Shown here piece by piece: positions 36,171-43,956 of a stretch of 64,000 bases of DNA (its first letter is position 1; each line of letters starts with the position of its first letter). Where the stretch lies: assembly GCF_030268685.1 (NCBI RefSeq), contig NZ_BSRQ01000001.1, positions 682,001 to 746,000 on the forward strand, read 5' to 3'. A model generated the notes under the pieces. It was not told the origin of the DNA and did no database searches. It saw only the letters and a program-made list of their open reading frames with translations. Source of the DNA: Microtetraspora sp. NBRC 13810 (GTDB taxonomy: Bacteria > Actinomycetota > Actinomycetes > Streptosporangiales > Streptosporangiaceae). Both the position numbers and the translations under genes were made by a program.

Positions 36171-37210
36171 TCTCGATCGCCGGGCGCCCGATCGGCCCCG
36201 GCCACCCGCCGTACGTCGTCGCCGAGATGTCCGGCAACCACGGCGGCGACCTGGACCGGGCGCTGGCCATCGTCGACGCGGCGGCCGGCGCCGGGGCGCA
36301 CGCGGTGAAGCTGCAGACCTACCGCCCCGACACGATCACGATCGACGCCGACGGGCCGGCCTTCCGGATCGGCGCGGACCACCGGCTGTGGGGCGGGGCC
36401 AGCCTCTACCGGTTGTACGAGCGGGCGCAGACTCCGTGGGAGTGGCACGAGCGGATCTTCGCGCACGCCGCGCGGCGGGGGCTCGCCGCGTTCTCCTCGC
36501 CGTTCGACCCGACCGCCGTCGAGCTGCTCGAATCGCTCGGCGTGCCGGCCTACAAGATCGCGTCGTCGGAGATCGTGGACCTGCCGCTGATCAGGCTGGC
36601 GGCGCGGACCGGCAAGCCGCTGATCGTCTCCACCGGCATGGCCACCGTCGAGGAGGTCTGCGCGGCCGTGCGGGCGGCCCGCGAGGCCGGGTGCGCCGAG
36701 CTCGCCGTGCTCGCCTGCACCGCGTCGTATCCCGCCCGGCCCGAGGAGAGCCATCTGCGCGCCCTGCCGCTGCTGCGGGAGATCACCGGCGCGGTGGTCG
36801 GGCTGTCCGACCACACGCCTGGGATCGGCGCGGCCGTCGCCGCCGTGGCGCTCGGCGCCTGCCTGGTCGAGAAGCACGTGACGCTGTCCAGGGCGGACGG
36901 CGGGGTGGACGCGGCGTTCTCGCTGGAGCCCGCCGAGCTGTCGGCCCTGGTCACCGAGAGCGAGCGGGCCTGGCGGGCGCTGGGCGAGGCGCGCATCGGG
37001 CCGCGTCCGGGCGAGCGGGAGGGCCTGCGGTTCCGCCGCTCGCTCTACGTGGTGCGCGACGTGCGCGCCGGGGAACCGGTCACCGAGCTGAACATCCGCT
37101 CCATCCGCCCGGCCGGCGGCCTGCATCCCGACCTGGCCGCCACCGTCCTCGGCCGCAGGTTCACCCGGGACGCCGCCAAGGGCACCCCCCTGACCTGGGA
37201 TCTTCTCTGA
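36167..37210 (+). CDS. pseI: Pseudaminic acid synthase
   Basis: 347 residues from the GTG at 36167 (ISIAGRPIGPGHPPYVVAEM). It condenses 2,4-diacetamido-2,4,6-trideoxy-L-altrose with phosphoenolpyruvate to give pseudaminic acid. The NeuB-family TIM barrel holds EMSGNHGGDLDRAL, KLQTYRPDTI, SSPFDPTAVELLE, YKIASSE and STGMATVEEV; EKHVTLSRADGGVDAAFSLE distinguishes the family. A C-terminal antifreeze-like SAF domain follows (SLYVVRDVRAGE, NIRSIRPAGGLHP). Overlap with pseH and presence of pseB, C, G and F nearby support Pse over sialic or legionaminic acid. Confidence 0.93.
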   Translation: MISIAGRPIGPGHPPYVVAEMSGNHGGDLDRALAIVDAAAGAGAHAVKLQTYRPDTITIDADGPAFRIGADHRLWGGASLYRLYERAQTPWEWHERIFAHAARRGLAAFSSPFDPTAVELLESLGVPAYKIASSEIVDLPLIRLAARTGKPLIVSTGMATVEEVCAAVRAAREAGCAELAVLACTASYPARPEESHLRALPLLREITGAVVGLSDHTPGIGAAVAAVALGACLVEKHVTLSRADGGVDAAFSLEPAELSALVTESERAWRALGEARIGPRPGEREGLRFRRSLYVVRDVRAGEPVTELNIRSIRPAGGLHPDLAATVLGRRFTRDAAKGTPLTWDLL

Positions 37211-37336
37211 CCGGAACACCAGGGTACACAAACGCCCCATATGCCCCCTATTGCACATATAGGATCTTCCGCGCCTCCGTCCTCCGGGCCCGCGTGGGCC
37301 CGCGCAGCGACGGTGTCGATCAGCGGAAGGAACGCA

Positions 37337-37753
37337 GTGCACATTCGCAGCAAGTTCGCGGCCCTGGCGAGCACGGCCGTCTTCGCCACCGGCCTGGTGG
37401 CCTTCGCCGCCGCGCCGGCCGACGCGACCGGCCCCTGTGGCAGCGGCTACGCCGAGGTCAAGTCCTACAACATCCCGGCCAAGGGCCCCAAGAAGGGAGT
37501 CCTGCGGGTCTACTACAGCTCCCGGACCGGCAAGAACTGCGCCCTCGCGTACGGCTACGGGAGCACGTACGGCAAGGCGACCTACAAGTCGGTCACCATC
37601 AGCGTCACCGACGGCACCCAGGCCGACCACGACTACGGCAACTTCAAGAAGTACGCGGGCCCGGTGTACGTCTCGGCCCGGCACAAGTGCATCAGCCTCT
37701 CGGGCTGGATCGAGAAGACCAAGGTCAACCTCACCAAGGTCCACTGCCGCTGA
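37337..37753 (+). CDS. Secreted SapA-like (spore-associated) protein
   Basis: 138 residues from the GTG at 37337, with GGAAGGAA upstream. Sec signal peptide IRSKFAALASTAVFATGLVAF, cleavage near PADA. The small mature domain has four cysteines (CGSGY; NCALAYGYG; HKCISLSG; VHCR) and the sequence YAGPVYVSA, resembling spore-associated protein A of Streptomyces. It lies between pseI and pseG, so a surface protein may be expressed with the glycan, or be itself a glycan carrier (inference). It is the only clearly secreted product inside the Pse gene group. Confidence 0.75.
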   Translation: MHIRSKFAALASTAVFATGLVAFAAAPADATGPCGSGYAEVKSYNIPAKGPKKGVLRVYYSSRTGKNCALAYGYGSTYGKATYKSVTISVTDGTQADHDYGNFKKYAGPVYVSARHKCISLSGWIEKTKVNLTKVHCR

Positions 37754-37773
37754 CGCAGCACACCCCGCCAACC

Positions 37774-37800
37774 GCTCGCGCCCCCGCCACGGGCGCGAGC
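37774..37800. terminator. Hairpin between the SapA-like gene and pseG
   Basis: GCTCGCGCCC / GGGCGCGAGC, 10-bp stem, 7-nt loop, located between two convergent stops and able to terminate either direction. Confidence 0.7.
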
Positions 37801-37822
37801 ACCCGGGCCTCCCCTGCGGCCG

Positions 37823-39031
37823 TCACGCCCGCGCCGCCGGACGTCGGTGGCCGGTGAGGTCCAAGAGGGCGTCGGCGACGCGTTCCCTGCCCCGGCCGTC
37901 GACCAGGTCCCTGCCGCGCCTGCCGTACGGGCCGCGGGCGGCCGGGTCGGCGATCAGCCGGCGCAGCAGCGGCACCGCCGCGCGCGGATCCGTGCCCAGC
38001 CCGGCCGCGAGCCCCCGCCCCACCACGGCCTCGTACCCGATGAGCTGGTTGCCGGCCACCCAGGTGAGCGCGGCGGGCACGCCGAGGTAGAGCAGCTCCC
38101 AGATCGCCGACCCCGCCGCGGTGACCACCAGGTCGGCGCGCGCCATCAGCAGGGGCAGCCGGTCCGTCGGCGGAATGACCTCGATGGGCGCCCCGTCCGG
38201 CGCCACCACCTCCGCCCCGCCGATCGCCGTCCCGAGGTACGGCACGCCGGTCGCCGCCAGCGCCCCCAGCCACCCCGGCATCACCCGCGCCGCATCCGTC
38301 CCCCCGAAGAAGCACAACACCCGCGGCACCTCCCCCCGCTCCCTCCCACGAACACCGCCCCCACCACCCCACCCCGCCCCCGGGCCACCGTCCCCGCCAT
38401 CCCGTACCACCTCCGGGCCACCGTCCCCGCCGTCCCGTACCACCTCCGGGCCGCCGTCCCCCTCGCCCCGCGACCACCGGCGGACGGCGTCCCCGTCGTC
38501 CCGGGACCCCCCGTCCGCTTCGCCCTGTCCCCCGCCCCCGCTCCCTCCGCCCCCTCCGCGCGGTAACCGGCGGACGGCGTCGCGGAGGAGGGTGTAGGCG
38601 GCGCCGGCGAGGACGCGGCCCTCGGCGCGGTCCCGTTCGGGGTAGCGGGTCTCCGCGCCGAGGTTCTGGTCGAGATAGACGTCGGCGTCGAGGCCGCGGC
38701 GGTCGCCGTCCACGATCGCGAGGACCCGGATCCCCGCGCGGCGCAGGCCCGCGCCGGTGCCCGGCGGCAGGTCGTAGGAGTCGAGCACGACGGCGTCCAG
38801 CCCCAGGACGGCCGCCTGGGCGGCGAGGTCCTCCGGCGCGGCGGCGGGCAGCAGCGCCAGTCCCCTGCCGCCGAGCTGCGCCGCCGCCCACGGGAGGCCG
38901 CCGAGGTCGCCGAGGAAGACGACCTCGACGCCGCGTCCCAGCAGTTCCTCGGCCAGCGCCACGCACCGGACGAGATGCCCGACCCCTATCCGCGCCCCGG
39001 CGTCACATCGCATCCCGACCCGTACCACCAC
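37823..39031 (-). CDS. pseG: UDP-2,4-diacetamido-2,4,6-trideoxy-altropyranose hydrolase with Gly-rich insert
   Basis: Removes UDP before the PseI step. GT-B-like fold: the N-terminus RCDAGARIGVGHLVRCVALA contains the catalytic His, VLDSYDLPP follows, and the C-terminal domain has CFFGGTDAARV and AAGSAIWELLYLGVPA. It is 402 aa, against about 275-350 in most homologues, because of an insert (about residues 157-244) of Gly, Asp, Arg and Ser that includes an 11-residue repeat. The insert lies at the domain boundary, so activity may be kept. The start is uncertain: GTG at 39031 or the next in-frame GTG; TTG at 39067 is unlikely. Confidence 0.87.
   Translation of the reverse strand: MVVRVGMRCDAGARIGVGHLVRCVALAEELLGRGVEVVFLGDLGGLPWAAAQLGGRGLALLPAAAPEDLAAQAAVLGLDAVVLDSYDLPPGTGAGLRRAGIRVLAIVDGDRRGLDADVYLDQNLGAETRYPERDRAEGRVLAGAAYTLLRDAVRRLPRGGGGGSGGGGQGEADGGSRDDGDAVRRWSRGEGDGGPEVVRDGGDGGPEVVRDGGDGGPGAGWGGGGGVRGRERGEVPRVLCFFGGTDAARVMPGWLGALAATGVPYLGTAIGGAEVVAPDGAPIEVIPPTDRLPLLMARADLVVTAAGSAIWELLYLGVPAALTWVAGNQLIGYEAVVGRGLAAGLGTDPRAAVPLLRRLIADPAARGPYGRRGRDLVDGRGRERVADALLDLTGHRRPAARA
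38384..38449. repeat. 33-bp in-frame tandem repeat x2 in pseG
   Basis: Two 33-bp units (38384-38416, 38417-38449; one mismatch), with a third degenerate start at 38450. On the coding strand they give GGPEVVRDGGD-type 11-residue units within the low-complexity insert. Confidence 0.88.
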
Positions 39032-39124
39032 TCGCCCCCGAACGCAGACGCCGTGCCGCCCAGCCAACCAGCCCCGCCCCCACCGGCGACCGGGCGACCG
39101 TCACCCGCCGGAGCGGGGACGCCG

Positions 39125-39814
39125 TCAGGGGGCGTCGTCGTCGACGGTGATGCCGAGGGCGCCCGCGAGGGTGTGGGCGAGGCCGAGGGCGTCGCGGCTC
39201 CTGATCGTCGAGCCCCTGAGGCTGGTGACCCCGCCGATGCCGAGGAGGACGCAGTCGGCGAACCTCGCCCCGGACATCTGGGCGCCGGAGAACTGCGCGC
39301 CGGTGAGGTCGCACTCCTCGAAGCGGACGCCGCGCAGGTCGGCGTTGTGGAAGTTGGTCTCGGTGAGCTTGCAGTCGCGGAAGACACTGTCCTTGAAGAC
39401 GGAGAACCGGAAGTCGGCCAGGTCGGCGCGGCAGCCCTCGAAGGTGACGTCGCGGAACGCGCACTCCGACCACACCATGCCGGTCAACCGGCTGCCGGCC
39501 ACCTGGACGCGGTTCATCGTCGAGCTCTCGGCCCGCAGGTTGGACAGGTCGGAGCGTTCGACCGCCACGTCGAGGAAGCGGGTGCGCCGCAACCTGGTGC
39601 CCGACAGTCTCGCGTCCACGAACCGGCAGCCCTCGAACTCGGCCGCGTTCACCTGGCGGGATGTCAGGTCGAGGCCGGCGAACCGCAGCGAGAGATAGGC
39701 CCCTTCGTCGTCGAGGTCGTGTTCGGGGAGGACGGCGTCGACGAGCGTCTTGGGCATCTCGGGCGCGGCCGGCTCCCTCGGCTGTCGCCCGGTACGAGCG
39801 GAACGGGAGGACAT
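39125..39814 (-). CDS. Pentapeptide-repeat protein
   Basis: 229 residues from the ATG at 39814. After a 40-residue polar start come repeated A(D/N)Lxx-type units: SRLTGMVWSEC, ADLADFRFSVFKDSVFRDC, ETNFHNADLRGVRFEECDLT and AQFSGAQMSGARF, predicted to form a right-handed quadrilateral beta-helix (about 45-205). Such proteins are often DNA mimics or structural scaffolds; no specific function can be read here. It sits between pseF and pseG on the same strand with gaps of about 100 bp, so it is likely in the same transcription unit. Confidence 0.85.
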   Translation of the reverse strand: MSSRSARTGRQPREPAAPEMPKTLVDAVLPEHDLDDEGAYLSLRFAGLDLTSRQVNAAEFEGCRFVDARLSGTRLRRTRFLDVAVERSDLSNLRAESSTMNRVQVAGSRLTGMVWSECAFRDVTFEGCRADLADFRFSVFKDSVFRDCKLTETNFHNADLRGVRFEECDLTGAQFSGAQMSGARFADCVLLGIGGVTSLRGSTIRSRDALGLAHTLAGALGITVDDDAP

Positions 39815-39917
39815 GGGCCCGCAGGCTCGCACCTGCGACCGCCCCTGTCAACCCGCCCGATATACACCGGGTCGATGCCCCGCACCTTCGGCTTCCTGGC
39901 CAGGATCCAGAACGGCG

Positions 39918-40670
39918 TCAGCTCTCCTCCAGCGCCTTCTGCCGGACGTGCGCGTTGAGGGCGGTGACCTCCGGCCGGAGCCGGAGCCAGCCGACCAGCT
40001 CGCGGACCGGCACGGGACAGTCGCCGAACTCGGCCGCGACCTCGCCGATCAGCCGCCAGTCGTCCTCGGTGTCCAGCGTGACGCGCAGGTCGGCGGCGGC
40101 GGGCAGGTAGGTCAGGCCGAGCACCCGGAAGGACTCCGGATGGGTGTAGAGGTAGGAGGTGACGTGCGCGCGGTGGTGGCCGGCGGCCAGGCGGTCGGCC
40201 TCGGCCAGCGCGCGGCGGCTCGCGATCTCCACATCGGTGCCCCGGGGCAGCGTGGCGGGCAGGGCGGTGCTCAGATAGTCGAGCCCGGGGACCGCCCGGT
40301 AGACGAGCGCCGCCTCCCTGACCACCGCCGGGTCCAGCAGCGGGCAGTCGGCGGTGAACCGCATGACCGCGTCGGGCGGCACCGGGTCACCCTCGACGAC
40401 CTGGGTGAACCTGGTCAGCACGTCGTCCACCGGCCCGCGGTGACAGCGCACGCCCAGCCGCCCGCACTCGGCGGCCACCGCGTCGTCGGCCCGGTCCACG
40501 GTGGTCGCGACGACCAGGTCGTCCAGCGCCCCCGACTCCCGCGCCGCCCGCACCACCCAGCCCAGCACCGAACGGCCCGACAGGTCGCGCAGCACCTTCC
40601 CCGGCAGCCGCGACGACCCCATCCGGGCTTGCACGATCCCGGCGATGCGCACCCATGCCCCATTCTTCAT
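39918..40670 (-). CDS. pseF: SpsF/PseF-type cytidylyltransferase
   Basis: 250 residues, GT-A-like nucleotidyltransferase. The N-terminus RIAGIVQARMGSSRLPGKVL is the SpsF (COG1861) version of the NTP-binding loop, unlike the IPARSGSKR form of classical PseF/NeuA. RFTADCPLLDP gives the metal-binding Asp and VTLDTEDDWRLI is typical of the family. Because pseB, C, H, G and I are all adjacent and no other CMP-sugar synthetase is present, it is the candidate for CMP-pseudaminic acid formation (inference). The start is either the ATG at 40670 or the GTG at 40652. It is divergent from pseB across only 65 bp. Confidence 0.82.
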   Translation of the reverse strand: MKNGAWVRIAGIVQARMGSSRLPGKVLRDLSGRSVLGWVVRAARESGALDDLVVATTVDRADDAVAAECGRLGVRCHRGPVDDVLTRFTQVVEGDPVPPDAVMRFTADCPLLDPAVVREAALVYRAVPGLDYLSTALPATLPRGTDVEIASRRALAEADRLAAGHHRAHVTSYLYTHPESFRVLGLTYLPAAADLRVTLDTEDDWRLIGEVAAEFGDCPVPVRELVGWLRLRPEVTALNAHVRQKALEES

Positions 40671-40690
40671 TGTGACAATCCGTAGTCGAT

Positions 40691-40709
40691 CGGTAGCGCT
40701 ATGCTACCG
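40691..40709. promoter_or_regulatory. Palindrome in the pseF/pseB divergent promoter
   Basis: CGGTAGC / GCTACCG, 7-bp arms, 5-nt spacer, in the centre of the 65-bp gap between pseF (-) and pseB (+). The gap also has the 11-bp palindrome ATTGTGACAAT at 40670-40680 touching the pseF start. A single bound regulator could control both directions. Confidence 0.45.
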
Positions 40710-40735
40710 GCGCAGTCCAGTCACAGGGAGAACCG

Positions 40736-41719
40736 TTGAGCGTATTGACCGGATCGTCGATTCTCATCACCGGCGGCACCGGCTCCTTCGGCAGGGCGTT
40801 CGTCCGGCACGTCCTGCGGCACGAAGACCCGCGCCGGGTGGTGGTCTTCTCCCGCGACGAGCTGAAGCAGTACGAGGCCCGCCGGCTCTTCGGGGCCGAC
40901 GAGCGGCTGCGCTGGTTCATCGGCGACGTGCGGGACCGCGACCGGCTGACCCGGGCGATGCACGGGATCGACCACGTGGTGCACGCCGCCGCGCTGAAGC
41001 AGGTGGACACCGCCGAGTACAACCCGTTCGAATACGTGTGCACCAACGTCTCCGGCTCGCAGAACGTCGTGGACGCGGCGATCGACGCGGGTGTGCACCG
41101 GGTCGTCGCCCTCTCCACGGACAAGGCGTCCAGCCCGATCAACCTGTACGGCGCGACGAAGCTCGTCGCCGACAAGCTCTTCGTCTCGGCCAACCACTAC
41201 GCGGCCGGCCGGCCCACCAGGTTCGCCGTCGTCCGCTACGGCAACGTCATGGGCAGCCGGGGTTCGGTGGTGCCGCTCTTCCTCCGGCTGGCCGGCGAGG
41301 GCGGGAGCATCCCGATCACCGACAAGCGGATGACCCGGTTCTGGATCACGCTGGACCAGGCGGTCCGCTTCGTCGTCGACTCCTTCGACCTCATGAAGGG
41401 CGGCGAGCTCTACGTCCCGCGCATCCCCAGCATGCGGATCATCGACCTGGCCGAGGCGCTCGCCCCCGACTGCCCCATCTACGAGATCGGGGTGCGGCCG
41501 GGCGAGAAGCTGCACGAGGAGATGATCGCCCCGGACGACGGCCGCCGCACCCTGCGCCTCGCCGACCGCTACGTCGTCCAGCCGGCCATCGCCACCTGGG
41601 GGTACACCCCGCCGACCGACGGCGAGCGGCTGCCCGAAGGCTTCTCCTACCGCTCCGACAGCAACGAGTCCTGGCTGTCGGCCGACGAACTGCGCGGCAT
41701 ACTCGCCGTGGAGGACTGA
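40736..41719 (+). CDS. pseB: UDP-GlcNAc 4,6-dehydratase (C5-inverting)
   Basis: 327 residues from the TTG at 40736, which has GGGAG 6 nt before it; no other start fits. First enzyme of pseudaminic acid synthesis: it converts UDP-GlcNAc to UDP-2-acetamido-2,6-dideoxy-L-arabino-hexos-4-ulose. The Rossmann loop is ILITGGTGSFGRAFV; the active site is LSTDKASSPINLYGATK with the Asp-Lys and Tyr-Lys of inverting dehydratases; RYGNVMGSRGSVVPLF and PGEKLHEEMI are family signatures. The stop overlaps pseC by one base. Confidence 0.95.
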   Translation: MSVLTGSSILITGGTGSFGRAFVRHVLRHEDPRRVVVFSRDELKQYEARRLFGADERLRWFIGDVRDRDRLTRAMHGIDHVVHAAALKQVDTAEYNPFEYVCTNVSGSQNVVDAAIDAGVHRVVALSTDKASSPINLYGATKLVADKLFVSANHYAAGRPTRFAVVRYGNVMGSRGSVVPLFLRLAGEGGSIPITDKRMTRFWITLDQAVRFVVDSFDLMKGGELYVPRIPSMRIIDLAEALAPDCPIYEIGVRPGEKLHEEMIAPDDGRRTLRLADRYVVQPAIATWGYTPPTDGERLPEGFSYRSDSNESWLSADELRGILAVED

Positions 41720-42843
41720 TGCTGCCCTACGGCAGGCAGTCGGTGACCGAGGAGGACGTCGAGGCGGTCGCCGCCGTGCTGCGCGGCGACTGGCTGACGA
41801 CCGGGCCGGCCGTGGCCGCCTTCGAGGAGGAGCTGGCGCTGTGGACCGGCGGGGTGCCGTGCGTCAGCGTCACCTCCGGCACGGCGGCCCTGCACGTCGC
41901 CTACTCCGCCGCCGGGATCGGGCCGGGGGACGAGGTGGTCACCTCGCCGATCACGTTCGTGGCGACGGCGTCCACCGCGCACCTGCTGGGCGCCCGGGTG
42001 GTCTTCGCCGACGTGGAGCCGGACACCGCCAACCTCGACCCGGCCGCCGCGCGGGCGGCAATGACCTCGCGCACCCGGGCGGTGACCGCGGTGGACTACG
42101 CGGGCCACCCCGCGGAGTACGACGAGCTGCGCGCGGTGGCGGACGCCGCCGGCGCGGTGCTCGTCGCGGACGCAGCGCACTCCATCGGGTCCGCCTACCG
42201 GGGCCGCCCGGTCGGCTCACTCGCCGACCTGACGACGTTCTCCTTCTTCCCCACCAAGACGGTGACCACGGCCGAGGGCGGCGCGGTCGCCGTGCCCGAC
42301 CCGGCGCGGCGGGCGCGGGCCGCGGCGTTCCGCAACCACGGCCTGGTGCGCGACCCGGCGCGGCAGCGCGAACCCGGCCACGGCGGCTGGCACCAGGAGG
42401 TGCACGAGTTCGGGCTGAACTACCGGCTGCCCGACGTGCTGTGCGCGCTCGGGGTCAGCCAGCTCCGCCGCCTCGCCGCCTTCCGCAGCCGCCGCGCCGC
42501 CCTGGCCGCCCGCTACGGCACCCTGCTGTCCGGCCTCCCCGGCCTGAGCCTCCCGGTACGGCGGGCGCACGCCGACCCGGCCTGGCACCTCTACCCGGTC
42601 CGGGTGCACGACGGTCGCAGGCGCGAGGTCTACGACCGGCTGCGCGCGGCCGGCATCGGCGTCCAGGTCAACTACGTCCCCGCCTACTGGCACCCGGCCT
42701 TCGAGGATCTCGGCTACCGGCGCGGCATGTGCCCCGGCGCGGAGTCCTACTACGCCGAGCAGCTCTCGCTGCCGCTCTTCCCCGGTCTCACCGAGGCCCA
42801 GCAGGACCACGTCGCCGAGTCCCTCGCCACCGTCCTGCGCTGA
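41719..42843 (+). CDS. pseC: UDP-4-amino-4,6-dideoxy-AltNAc transaminase
   Basis: 374 residues, DegT/DnrJ/EryC1-family PLP aminotransferase acting on the PseB product. It has MLPYGRQSVTEEDVEAV, SVTSGTAALHVAY, DAAHSIGSAYRG, the PLP lysine in FSFFPTKTVTTAEGG (about 181), FGLNYRLPDVLCALG and the C-terminal LPLFPGLTEAQQDHV. Adjacent pseB makes PseC the best assignment over generic amino-sugar transaminases. ATG overlaps the pseB stop. A terminator hairpin follows at 42883. Confidence 0.94.
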   Translation: MLPYGRQSVTEEDVEAVAAVLRGDWLTTGPAVAAFEEELALWTGGVPCVSVTSGTAALHVAYSAAGIGPGDEVVTSPITFVATASTAHLLGARVVFADVEPDTANLDPAAARAAMTSRTRAVTAVDYAGHPAEYDELRAVADAAGAVLVADAAHSIGSAYRGRPVGSLADLTTFSFFPTKTVTTAEGGAVAVPDPARRARAAAFRNHGLVRDPARQREPGHGGWHQEVHEFGLNYRLPDVLCALGVSQLRRLAAFRSRRAALAARYGTLLSGLPGLSLPVRRAHADPAWHLYPVRVHDGRRREVYDRLRAAGIGVQVNYVPAYWHPAFEDLGYRRGMCPGAESYYAEQLSLPLFPGLTEAQQDHVAESLATVLR

Positions 42844-42882
42844 AGGGGAGGCGTTGTGGGCGGGCGTTGAGGGCGGGCAAGG

Positions 42883-42913
42883 CGATGCCACCGGCGCGGT
42901 CCCGGTGGCATCG
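42883..42913. terminator. Terminator hairpin after pseC
   Basis: CGATGCCACCGG / CCGGTGGCATCG, a 12-bp perfect stem with 7-nt loop, 39 nt beyond the pseC stop. The next 60 bp hold GATCG-rich direct repeats (GCGGTCCGATCGGG twice) before the convergent methyltransferase stop. Confidence 0.75.
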
Positions 42914-42978
42914 TGACGGGTTCGATCGTGATGGGCTCGATCGGGGCGGTCCGATCGGGCGGTCCGATCGGGGCGGGT

Positions 42979-43956
42979 TCAGCGGCGGCGCAGCCTGCGC
43001 AGCGCGTTCGGCACGAGTTTCCTGGCCAGGCGGTGGCGCCAGGACTTCTTCCGCTTCCCCCTGCCCGCCTTTCCCTTGGCCCGGCGCGACTTGGCGGAGC
43101 GCGTGCTCGTCCACGCGGGGGCCTTCACCGGGGCGGGCGCCGGCGTACCCTCCTGGGGGCTGTCCGGCGCGGCCTCCTGCGCGGCCTCCGGTGCGACCTC
43201 GGGCAGCGGCAGCGTCTGGCCGGGCGCGGCGGCGTCGGCGGGGTCGCGGTCCAGGCGGATGACCCGCCGACCGGCCACGGTCTCCTCGGCGACGGTCCAC
43301 TCGTCCGGCCGCTCGGCCAGCCAGGCGACCAGCTCGTCCTGGATCGGGCCGGGGTCGCCCCAGGTGCCGTAGAACTTCCCCGGGCTCAGGCAGACCGGCC
43401 GCAGCCCGCCCGCCGAGAACGCCTCCCAGACCGCGGCGGCCACGCCCGGCGTGCGCCGGCAGCGGTAGCCGTCCACGGCGACGACGCCGCCCTCGACGAG
43501 CAGTTCCCGGGCCGCCGCGAGGTCGGCGCTGATCTCGGCGTGCAGGTGCGAGGCGTCCAGGTGCACGAACCTGCACGAACCAGGCTTCACATGGAAGGCC
43601 ACCGACGCGGACGGTCCGTGCACGACCTCGGGCAGCGTGCTGTGGTAGGCGAGGTAGTTGATCTCGAAGGCGTCCCGGTCCGGGGCCGGGGACAGCTCTG
43701 TCACCTCGCGCCGGTTGTCCTCGCCCGGCGCCGGGGAGCCGAAGAGGTCGCAGACGGTGAACACGTCGCCCTCACGGAGGTGGCGGCCCAGCACGATGGC
43801 GCTCCTGCCGAGATGCACCCCGATTTCGAGCAGGTCGCCGGGCGTGTGGCGGCGCGCCTGGTAGCTGAGCAGCCACTCGAACACGCGCATGTCGGTCTCG
43901 GTGAACGAGCCGGGGACGCTGTCCAGCGTCCACGGAGACGCGGGCAGTGCAGTCAA
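42979..43956 (-). CDS. Class I methyltransferase (TylF-like) with basic tail
   Basis: 325 residues if translation starts at the TTG at 43956, which overlaps the upstream GT2 stop (TTGA) and has AAAGGA upstream. The SAM domain spans about 15-215: the SAM loop LLEIGVHLGRSAIVL, VFTVCDLFGS, FVHLDASHLHAEISADLAAA (metal-binding acidic residues as in TylF/MycF-type O-methyltransferases) and GGVVAVDGY. A long Ala/Pro then Lys/Arg-rich tail follows (about 245-325, KAGRGKRKKSWRHRLARKL), probably binding membrane or polyanion. The likely role is O-methylation of a polymer sugar (inference). Confidence 0.82.
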   Translation of the reverse strand: MTALPASPWTLDSVPGSFTETDMRVFEWLLSYQARRHTPGDLLEIGVHLGRSAIVLGRHLREGDVFTVCDLFGSPAPGEDNRREVTELSPAPDRDAFEINYLAYHSTLPEVVHGPSASVAFHVKPGSCRFVHLDASHLHAEISADLAAARELLVEGGVVAVDGYRCRRTPGVAAAVWEAFSAGGLRPVCLSPGKFYGTWGDPGPIQDELVAWLAERPDEWTVAEETVAGRRVIRLDRDPADAAAPGQTLPLPEVAPEAAQEAAPDSPQEGTPAPAPVKAPAWTSTRSAKSRRAKGKAGRGKRKKSWRHRLARKLVPNALRRLRRR

